Shown here piece after piece: positions 53,070 through 62,200 of a stretch of 64,000 nt of DNA. Under the pieces are notes generated by a model that worked only from the letters and a program-made list of their open reading frames with translations, was not told the origin of the DNA and searched no databases. Source of the stretch: Azospirillum sp. TSH64 (GTDB taxonomy: Bacteria > Pseudomonadota > Alphaproteobacteria > Azospirillales > Azospirillaceae); contig NZ_LGQW01000015.1 of assembly GCF_003116035.1 (NCBI RefSeq), forward strand, positions 6,057,475 to 6,121,474, read 5' to 3'. Position 1 is the first letter of the stretch; the number at the start of each line of letters is the position of its first letter. The position numbers and the translations under genes were made by a program.

Positions 53070-53929
53070 GGCTTCGCAGTTCCGGGTCTGGGGGCGCCGC
53101 CCTGATTTCCAGCCCCTTGGTTCCCGGTCGGCAGAGAAGACAGCGCGGGCTCGGGGAAGATGGCGGTGCCGCTCATGCCGGCGATCATGCCAGACGGAAC
53201 GCCCTCGCCGGTCAGCTTGGCGGTGACCTTCACCGACTGGCTGGCCGGATCGACCTTGGCACCGGGCAGCACGACCTCGCCGGGCAGGGTGGCGCCGGTT
53301 TCGTCGACGCGCAGGTCGAAGCGCTGCCCCGGCCTCAGCCACACCAGCCAGGAGGAAGGAACGATCAGCTCCACCTTCAGGTCGCGGTCGGACAGGATCT
53401 CCAGCAGCGGCGCGCCGGCGGCGACCGACTCATGCTCCTGGATGCGGCGTTCGACCACCCGGCCGTCGAAGGGCGCCTTGACGTCGCAGCGCCGGGCCTG
53501 CACCTCGGCCTTGCGGACGTCGGCGCGGGCGACCTGGGCCTTGGCCTCGGCCAGCTGCACCTCCGCCTCGCCGATGGAGCGCAGGCTGTTCAGGCGCCGG
53601 TTGACCCGCGCCGTCACCTCGGCCGCGTTCAGCTGGGCGCGGGCGCCGTCCAGTTCCGCCTGATAGCTGGAGCAGTCGAAGCCGACCAGCAGCTCGCCGG
53701 CCTTGAAGCTCTGGCCGGCATCGACGCTCATGCGGGCGATGCGGCCGGGGATCTCGGAGGAGAGGACGGCGTGCCGCCGGGCCTCGATCAGGGCGCGGAC
53801 CTGCCCCTGGGACGCGTCCTGAGCCACCGCCGGGGTGGAGGCGAGGCCCCCACCCACCAGCGCGATCAGGAGAGCGGCGCCGGCAGCAATGCCGGGCCAG
53901 CCACGGGGACGACCACCGGGACGGATCAC
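53066..53929 (-). CDS. Periplasmic adaptor (RND/HlyD-type membrane fusion protein)
   Basis: The protein has 287 residues. GTG 53929 is chosen because it overlaps the tolC-like stop as GTGA. It begins with a signal peptide (GIAAGAALLIALVGGG, then cleavage near AVAQ). EIPGRIARMSVDAGQSFKAG and CDVKAPFDGRVVERRIQEHE are the two lipoyl/barrel-sandwich halves around a helical hairpin; LRPGQRFDLRVDET and GMIAGMSGTAIFPE are the beta-barrel parts. It resembles the periplasmic adaptors of RND pumps, but no RND pump gene is present. Two different adaptors in one operon imply a composite periplasmic tunnel. Confidence 0.85.
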   Translation of the reverse strand: MIRPGGRPRGWPGIAAGAALLIALVGGGLASTPAVAQDASQGQVRALIEARRHAVLSSEIPGRIARMSVDAGQSFKAGELLVGFDCSSYQAELDGARAQLNAAEVTARVNRRLNSLRSIGEAEVQLAEAKAQVARADVRKAEVQARRCDVKAPFDGRVVERRIQEHESVAAGAPLLEILSDRDLKVELIVPSSWLVWLRPGQRFDLRVDETGATLPGEVVLPGAKVDPASQSVKVTAKLTGEGVPSGMIAGMSGTAIFPEPALSSLPTGNQGAGNQGGAPRPGTAKP

Positions 53930-56106
53930 AGCGACGCGAGCCGATCGGCGGTCTGGCTGTCGGACTGCTGCTCTTGGGCCGAAAGGGTACGAACAGTGCA
54001 TTCCCGCTGACTATCCTTCACACGATGGCAGAACCGTTCGGCCGCGGCGCGGTCGGTGAAACCGCCTGCGCGCAGTTGGACGATGGTCTTGCCGTCTTGG
54101 CTGCGCCGGCTGGCGACATACAGGGCGCCAACCCCGCTGCCCTCCGTTTCCAGGCGTTTGGCGATGATACCCCATTCCTTCTCGGCAAGCCTGTGGCTTG
54201 CGTAAGCCCCGAGTTCAGCCTGGATGACGGGAGAGAAGGAGGCCGTCGCAACCGGGGAAGCGACCTGGGTGGCGGCTGGTGCCACCGGGGCAGGAGCGGA
54301 AACGGCAGCCTGAACCGGAGCGGGAACCGGCACCGGGGCAGGAGCGGGAGAGGACGCGGGCGCCTGCGCTGCGGAGGAGGCCGGCACGACGGGCATGGCG
54401 GCCGGAGCCGGTCCGGCTGCAACGGGAGCAGGGGCCGGAGTGGGGGTGGGGACGGTCGCGACCGGAACCGGCTTGTTGACCGGCTTTTGTTTCACCGCGT
54501 CCTGCTTGACCGGCTCCGGCTTCGGGGCTTCCTGGGCGGCGGTCTTGGGCGCAGCCATCAGGTCCTTGACGCGCATCACGCTGTTGGCCCGGTCCTGCCA
54601 GGAGGAGAGGCCCCGGCTCACCGCCTGGGTCAGGGTGGGCAGGTCGTTGGCGGCCATCGTCTCGGGCAGCGGGTCGACGCCGGCCGACACCATCACGCGG
54701 GCATAGGCGTTGTGCAGGTCGGCCAGCACCAGGTCGCGGCGCAGGTCGGACAGCAGCGCCGTCACCTCCGACTGGATCACGCCAAGCTCGCCGACCTGCC
54801 CGGCCTCGCCGACGTTGGTGTATTGCGAGCGGATGCGGGTGTCGAGGTCGGCCTGCTCGGCGGTCAGGGCGAACTCCTGCTTCAGCTCGCGGTACTGAAG
54901 CACCGCCACATGCACCTGGCTCAGCACCGCCATGCTCAGCGCCTGACGGCGGAAGGCGATCAGCTCCTCCTGCGCCTCAGCGTAGGATTTGGTGGCGGGG
55001 GCCGACACCAGATTGATCAGGTTCCAGCTGATCCGCGCGCCGTAATCGGCCCAGCGCTGGTTCAGCAGGAAGCTGTTGCTGTCGTAGCGCAGGGCGGCGT
55101 TGACGTCGATGCCCGGCAGCAGCTTCAGCAGCGACCGCCAGGTCTCGTCGGCGGAGATGCGCTGGTTGTAGCTCTCCTCCAGCAGCTCCGGCCGGTTCAG
55201 CAGGGCGTAGGTCTCCAGCGCCTCGGCGCCGACATCCAGCTTGGGCGGCGACTGCATGACGCTGGCCGCCGGCATCTCGATCTCGAACGGCTCGCCCGGC
55301 GGCAGGCCCATCAGCGCGCCCAGCTGCGACTTCGACGCCACCAGCTCGCGGCGCAGCGACTGCAGCTGGCGCAGCGTCTCGACCAGGGTGCGGGTGTAGT
55401 TGAGCGCCTGCAGCGGCGCCTGGACGCGCAACGCCTCCAGCGTGCGGGCATCGCGGCGGGCGCCCTCGACACGCTTCTCCAGCGGGGCCAGCCGCTTCAG
55501 CAGCCGCTCGGCGGCGACGGCGCGCCAATAGGCGGTGCGCACGTCCTGCATGATGCCCTGGACGACGCGGCGGCGGCGCTCGTCGGCGATCAGCACCAGA
55601 TTGGCGTTCTGCCGCGCCCGCAGATAGCTGACGCCGAAGTCCAGCACGTTCCAGGTGAAGGCGAGGTCGCCGGTGCGGCGGTGCCTGTCGGTGGCGGTGG
55701 TGCTCTCGCCCGTCCGCCGGCCGGTGGCGAGGTTCAGGCTCTCCGACCCGGCGTCGTTGTTGCGCCCGACATAGCCGGCCGCCGCCACCACGCGCGGCAG
55801 CATGTCATAGCGCGACAGGTCCAGCTGGTCGGTGGCGACCGCCACCTCCATCAGCTTCACCCGTTCGTCGAGGTTGTACTTGATGGCCCGCGCCATCGCC
55901 TCGTCCATCGAGACCGCCTTGGTCAGCGGCTCCTGCGGCGTCAGGACGACACCCAGATCCTTGCGGACGCGCGCCAGATTCTCCTCGGCCGTCAGCGGCT
56001 CGGGTTTGACCGCGCAGCCCGCGGCCAGCAGGGATGCCGTCAGAACGGCGACGGGAACCACCGAAGAAAGCAAGCGGCGGCGGAGGTGAGCGGTCGAAGT
56101 CTTCAT
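53926..56106 (-). CDS. TolC-family outer-membrane lipoprotein with SPOR-like C-terminus
   Basis: The protein has 726 residues. The signal ends in a lipobox, LLAAGC (Cys31). Residues ~60-510 form the TolC-type duplicated coiled-coil/barrel protein: MDEAMARAIKYNLDERVKLM, DLAFTWNVLDFGVSYLRARQ, IMQDVRTAYWRAVAAERLLK and VGELGVIQSEVTALLSDLRR. A Pro/Ala/Val linker of about 110 residues follows. The last ~85 residues (AELGAYASHRLAEKEWGIIA, VQLRAGGFTDRAAAERFCHR) resemble SPOR, which binds denuded peptidoglycan at division sites. TolC proteins lack such a tail, so this one may be anchored to the cell wall. Confidence 0.85.
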   Translation of the reverse strand: MKTSTAHLRRRLLSSVVPVAVLTASLLAAGCAVKPEPLTAEENLARVRKDLGVVLTPQEPLTKAVSMDEAMARAIKYNLDERVKLMEVAVATDQLDLSRYDMLPRVVAAAGYVGRNNDAGSESLNLATGRRTGESTTATDRHRRTGDLAFTWNVLDFGVSYLRARQNANLVLIADERRRRVVQGIMQDVRTAYWRAVAAERLLKRLAPLEKRVEGARRDARTLEALRVQAPLQALNYTRTLVETLRQLQSLRRELVASKSQLGALMGLPPGEPFEIEMPAASVMQSPPKLDVGAEALETYALLNRPELLEESYNQRISADETWRSLLKLLPGIDVNAALRYDSNSFLLNQRWADYGARISWNLINLVSAPATKSYAEAQEELIAFRRQALSMAVLSQVHVAVLQYRELKQEFALTAEQADLDTRIRSQYTNVGEAGQVGELGVIQSEVTALLSDLRRDLVLADLHNAYARVMVSAGVDPLPETMAANDLPTLTQAVSRGLSSWQDRANSVMRVKDLMAAPKTAAQEAPKPEPVKQDAVKQKPVNKPVPVATVPTPTPAPAPVAAGPAPAAMPVVPASSAAQAPASSPAPAPVPVPAPVQAAVSAPAPVAPAATQVASPVATASFSPVIQAELGAYASHRLAEKEWGIIAKRLETEGSGVGALYVASRRSQDGKTIVQLRAGGFTDRAAAERFCHRVKDSQRECTVRTLSAQEQQSDSQTADRLASL

Positions 56107-56229
56107 GGCGGGAGCAATTCCGTTCGGCGGAAAAGGATTGGATGAGGGAAAAGCGACGCGGGAATGAGAAGGACGGCGGGAAAGACCCCGGGTGAGAAGG
56201 ATGGGTGGGGATGGGGAGCCGGGCCGCCG

Positions 56230-59200
56230 TCAGGCGGCCCGGCTGTCGGGCAGGATGTGGCTGGCGAGTGCGGCCAGCAGGTCGGCGGCGCCGGTCGGGC
56301 CGCCATGGGCGCGGGCGACCTGACGGGCGAAGCCGGGGGAGGCCGGCATGATCTCGGCGCGGGTGTCCGCTCCGCGCTCCGCCGGCCGGCCGCTGCCGTC
56401 CGCCGGGGTGCCGCCGCCATCCTGGGGAGCGCCCTGGTTTTGCGGCTGGCCCTGCTGCTCGCCCTGGCCCTGACCCTGCTGGCCCTGGCCTTGCTGACCC
56501 TGTTGGCCCTGGTTCCCCGGCTGTCCGGCCGTCGGGCCGCGGCCCTGCCCGGTGCCGAGGCCGGTCCCCCGGTCCTGGCCTTGGCCCTGAATCTGGCCCT
56601 GACCCTGACCCTGACCGTTGTTCTGGCCGGTGCCCTGGATGCCGGTCTGGCCGGGAGTGCCCTGGCCGTTGGTGCCGGTGCGCGTCGTGCCGCCCGTGCC
56701 GGTCGTGGTGCCGCCGCTGGCGGTTCCCGTGTTGCTTCCGGTCCCCGTGCCGGTCCCTCCGAGCGTGCCGCCGGTGCCGCCGGTGCCGCCGAGGCCCGTG
56801 CCGCCCAGGCTGCCGCCGCCCAGACCGCTACCAAGGCCGCCGCCACCGAGGCCACCCAAACCGCCGCCCAGCCCGCCACCGAGACTGCTTCCCCCCAGTC
56901 CGCTGCTGGAACTGCCGGAACCGGAGGAACTGCCGCCGATGCTGGTGAGCGTCACCGACCGGCCGGCATCCGTGCTGGCGGAGCTGCCGCCGACGCTGCC
57001 CAGCGTCACCGACCGGCCGGCATCCGTGCTGGCGGAGCTGCCGCCGACACTGCCCAGCGTCACCGAGCGACCGGCATCCGTGCTGGCCGAACTGCCGGGG
57101 ATGCCGGCGCTGCCGCCGCTGCCGCCGCCCGGCAGGCTCGGGCCCGACCCGCCACCCAACACGCTGCCGCCCAGCACACTGCCCGAGGACGAGCCGTTGG
57201 AGGACGGGCCGTTCGACGAGGAACCGAGCGCCGAGCTGCCGGACTGTGACGGACCGTTGCCGCTGCCGGTGACCGGCGTGGTGATCGCCGGGCTGTTGGT
57301 CGTGTTGACGGTGGGGGTGGTCGTCGTGGTGGTGGTGACGCGGGCCACCGCGACCGTCACCGTGGTCGCGGTGGAGCTGTTGCCGACGAGGTCGCGGGCC
57401 TGGATGCTGATCGACCGGCTGGTCGCCGTGCCGGTGAAGCTCGGGTCGCTGGCGCTCGACCGCAGCCCGATCGCCCGCACCGCCGCCTGATAGTCGGCGG
57501 CCGACGCCACGCCGGTCAGCACGATGCCGGCGCCGTCGCGGGTCGCGGTGATGCCGGCCGGCAGGGCGCCGATCACCAGCTCGTCGCCGCTGCGGGCGTC
57601 GGTCAGGGTGACCGTCACCCGGTTCAGCGAGCTGGCGTCCGACAGCGACACCGCGGTTCCCAGCGTCGCCGTGCCGCCGGCGGTCAGCGTCGGGGCAGAG
57701 CCGCCGGACACCGTCGGGGCCTGGGTGTCGACCGTCAGGCTCAGCGTGCCCGAACGGCCGATGTTGCCGGCGCGGTCGGTGGCGGTGGTGACCACGTTGT
57801 GGCTGCCGTCGGCCAGCGGGGCGGTGACGGCGAAGCTCCAGCGCCCGTCGCTGCCGGTCGTGGCCGTGCCGACGGTGACGCCGTCGACGATGACCGTGAC
57901 CGCGCTGTTCGGATCGGCGCTGCCGGTCAGGATCGGACGGCCGGTCGAGATGACGTTGGCCGAATTGTCGATACCGGAGATCGCCGGGGTCGACAGCACC
58001 GGCGCCGTGGCATCGATGGTCAGCGTCAGCGCCGCCGAGGTGCCGCTGCTGTTGCCGGCCCGGTCGGTCGCCCGGCTGGTGACGGCATGGGTGCCGTCGG
58101 CCAGCGGGGTGGCCGGCGTGAAGCTCCAGCTGCCGTCGGAGCCGGCGATGGTGGTGCCGACCGCCACGCCGTCGACCAGGACGGTGACGGTGGACCCGGC
58201 TTCCGCCGTGCCGCCCAGGGTCGGGCGGTTGAGGCTGGTCACCCCGTCGGTGGCGGAGCTGCCGGTGTCCTGCCCGGGCGCCAGCACCGGGGCCGGGGGG
58301 GTGTCCGGCGCCACGGTGTCGACCAGGACGTTCTGCAGGCCCGGCAGGCCGGTCAGCGCCGTGGGCAGCGGGAGGCCGGCCTTGTCGGCGATGCCGCCGC
58401 CGTTGAGGTTCAGCCCGGTGACGGCGATGCCGTCGGCGTCGCTGTCGCCCGCCTGCACCACATAGTCGAAGCGCAGGGTCGTCCCGCTGCTGCCCGTGGG
58501 GGTGTAGACCGCCTGGCGGGTCTGGCCGCCGATGTCCAGCGTGATCGTCGGGGTGCCGTTGACGATCACCACCTCGCTGGCCTGGATGTAGAAGCTCAGC
58601 GTCTTGCCGAGGCCGTACACGCCGTCGTTTGGCACGATGACGCTGCGGATCGCCGGCGCCGTGGTGTCGATGGCGATGTCCTTGTTCAGCCCCAGCGACC
58701 GCGCGTCACCCGGCATCGTCAGGGTCAGGATGCCGGCGTTGCCGGCAATGTCCGTGATCGATCCCGCCAGGGCCGAGGTGCCGATGGCATCCAGGTCGGC
58801 GGCGGTGTCGCCGGCCTGCACCGTGTAGGTGAAGGTCAGCGTGCTGGTCCCGGCCCCGCTGCTGTAGACGGCGGTGCGGCCGGTGTTCAGCGCCAGCGTC
58901 GGCGTGCCGCTGACGGCCACCGCCTCGCTGAAGCTCACCTGGATCGAGATGGTCTGGCCGGTGGTGTAGGTGCCGTTGTCGGTGCTGGAGGTGACGTTGG
59001 TGACGGTGGGAGGGACGCTGTCGATGCGGGCGCCGCCGGTATCGGCGACGTTGCCCGGCGTCCGCACCGCGGCGTTGCCGGCCAGGTCGGTGATCGTGCC
59101 GCCGGTCAGGGCGGAGACCAGGCGGACGCCGTCGCTGTCGCTCAAGCCCGCCTGCACCGTGTAGCGGAAGGTCAGGCTGGTGCCGCCCGACCCCGACACG

Positions 59201-62200
59201 TAGGCCGCCTGCACCACCGTGCCGTCGTCCAGCGTGATCGGCAGGATCGGGCTGCCCGTCACCGTCACCGCCTCGTTGAAGGCGACGGTGAACTCCATCA
59301 CATCGCCGGCCTTGTAGATGCCGCCGGTCGGCACCGACACCGAGGACACCGTCGGCGCCGTGGTGTCGATGACGATGTTCTTGGTGCCGCCCAGCGACGA
59401 TCCGCCGCCGACCGCCGGCAGGGTCGTCGCCGCGTCATTGCCGGCGGTGTCGGTGATCGTGCCGCCGTTCAGCGCCAGCGCGCCGGTGGAGGCGTAGTCG
59501 AGGTCGGCGGCGGTGTCGCCGGCCTGCACCGTGTAGGTGAAGGTCAGCGTGCCGGTCCCCGAGCTGCCGCTGTAGGTGGCGGTCCGCCCGTTGCTCAGCG
59601 TGATGGTCGGGGTGCCGTTGACGATCACCGTCTCGGACAGGCTGACCTGGATCGAGATGGTGTCGCCGGCCTTGTAGCTGCCGTCGGCGGTGGAGGAGGT
59701 GACGCCCGTCACCGTCGGCGCCGTGCTGTCCACCGTCACCGACAGCCCGCTCGAGGCGGGGGAGACGTTGCCGGCTGCGTCCGTCGCCTTGACGGTGAGG
59801 GTGTGCGGCCCGGTCGACAGGGCGGTGGCGACGGTGACCGAATAATTGCCGGAGCCGTCCGCCGTACCGGTGCCCAGCACCGTGGTGCCGTCGGTGTCGT
59901 ACAGCGTCACCGTGCTGTTGGGCTCCGCCGTGCCGGTGATCGTCGGGGTGGTGGTCCTGGTGATGCCGTCGCTGGCGGAGATGCCGGTATCGCTCGCCGC
60001 CGGCAGGACCGGCGTGCCCGGTGTCGCCGGCGCGCTGGTGTCGACGGTGACCGACAGCCCGCCCGAGACGCTGGAGACGTTGCCGGCCGCGTCCGTCGCC
60101 TTGACGGTGAGGGTGTGGGTTCCCGGCGTCAGCGCCGTGGTGGCGGTGACCGAATAGTTGCCGGAGCCGTCCGTCGTGCCGGTGCCCAGCACCGTGGTGC
60201 CGTCGGTGTCGTACAGCGTCACCGTGCTGTTGGGCTCCGCCGTGCCGGTGAAGGTCGGCGTGGTGTTGCTGGTGACGTTGTCGGTGCTCGAGCTGCCGCT
60301 GTCGGTGCCCGCCGTCATGTCCGGGGCGGTCGGCGCGCCCGGCGCCGTGGTGTCGACGATGATCGCCTTGTTGGCGCCCAGCGAGTTCGCCGCCCCTGGC
60401 GCCGCCAGGGTGAGGATGGCCGCCAGGCTGGTGGAGCTGTCGGCGATCGTGCCGCCGTTCAGCGCCAGCGCAGCGGTGGAGGCGTAGTCGAGGTCGGCCG
60501 ACGTATCGCCGGCCTGCACTGTGTAGGTGAAGGTCAGGGTCGTGCCGCCCGACCCGCTGGAATAGGTGGCCGTCCGCCCGGTGCCGAGCGCCAGGGTCGG
60601 CGTGCCGGTCACCGTCACCGCCCGGTTGAAGGTGATGGTGATCGAGATGGTGTCGCCGGCCTTGTAGCTGCCGTCGGCGGTGCTGGCGCTGACCGACGAG
60701 ACGGTCGGGTTGACGATGCCGTTCAGCACCAGGTCGTTGCCGGTGCCGCCGGCATAGTCGACCGTATAGAGGTCGCCGTTGCTGGTCATGGTGGCGCCCT
60801 GCGCCAACCCCGACAGCGTGTTGGACAGCGTGCCGGCGCCGGTCTGGTCGATCACCCTGTAGCTGGCGTTGGTCGCGGCGAAGCCGTTGACGCGGGTGAC
60901 GGTGATGGCGCTGGAGCCGCTGGACAGCGTGACGCCGCCGCTGACGATCACCTGGTCGTAGTCGGTGCCGGCGGTGGTGGTGCCGGCGATCTCGACCGCC
61001 AGGGTGCCGCTCAGCGACAGGTTGCCGTTGACGGTCAGGCTGCCGACGCCGTTGTTGGTCCCGGCGATACCGGGCGCCAGGGTGGCGCCGGACGCGACCG
61101 TCAGCGTGTTGGACGAGCTGGCGGCGAAGATCGAGCCGGTGCCTCCCAGCGTCGCCCCCGACGCCACCGAGACGGCGCTGGTGCCGCCGAGCGCCCCGGT
61201 CACCAGCAGGGTGCCCACCGACACGGTGGTCGGTCCGGCGTAGCTGCTGGTGCCCGACAGGGTCAGCGTGCCGCTGCCCGTCTTGGTCAGTCCGTCGTTG
61301 CCGCCGATGGCGCCAGACAGCGTCACGGCGACGCCGGTGTCGATGGTGGCGCCGTTGACCCCGGTGTCGAAGGCGTTGTCGATGGTGCCGGCCCCGGTCA
61401 CCGTCAGCGTGCCGCCGTTCAGCGTCACCGTGCCGGTGCCCAGGTTGTCGTCGCCGGCCACGCTCAGCGTGCCGCCGCTCCGCACCCTCATCTCTCCGCT
61501 GAAGCCGCCGCTGTTGGAGCCCGACAGCGTCATCGTGCCGCTGCCGTCGAGACTGAAGGCACCGCTGCCGGTCAGGGTGCCGGAGAAGGTGGTCGAGCTG
61601 TTGTTCACCCCGGTGGTCAGGGTGTTGGCGCCGATCGCCACCGTGCCGGATCCGCTCAGCGAACCGATGGTCTCGTCGCTCGACAGGGTCAGGGTGGTGC
61701 CGGTGGCGACGGACACCGCGCTGCTGTCGCCGATCGCCGACCCGCCCGACACCGTCAGCCCGCCGCCCGACAGGGTGGTCGCGCCGCTGTAGCTGTTGGC
61801 CCCGGACAGGGTCAGCGTGCCGCTGCCCGCCTTGGTGAAGCCGCCCAGTCCGCCGATCACGCCCGCCATGGTGGCGTTGCTGCCATAGGTGGCAGTTAGG
61901 ACCATGCCGTTGTCGATGGTGACGTCGGTGGCGGCGCTGCTGTTGCCGGTCAGCGCGCCGACCGTCTCGCTGGCGCTGACCCGGAACACGCCGGAGCCGC
62001 TGAGGGTGACGGAGCTGGAATCGCCGATCGCCGACCCGCCCGAGGCGATCAGCGTGCCGGCCGAGATCGCCCAGTTGCCGGTATGGGTGTTGGTGCCGCC
62101 GAGCGTCAGGGCGCCGGCCCCCTGTTTCTCGACGGCGTTCGTGCCGGAGATCACCCCCGACAGCGTCACCGCGCTCGCGTTGGAGATGATCGCCGCATCG

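Noticed and set aside
56948..57100. Possible CRISPR-like direct repeats
   Set aside because: Units are contiguous with no spacers and stay in the coding frame; this is a protein repeat.
57799..61899. 1366-codon open frame on the plus strand opposite the adhesin
   Set aside because: Arg/Gly/Ala/Val-rich translation with no domain motifs; it is the GC-rich antisense shadow of an adhesin repeat block.
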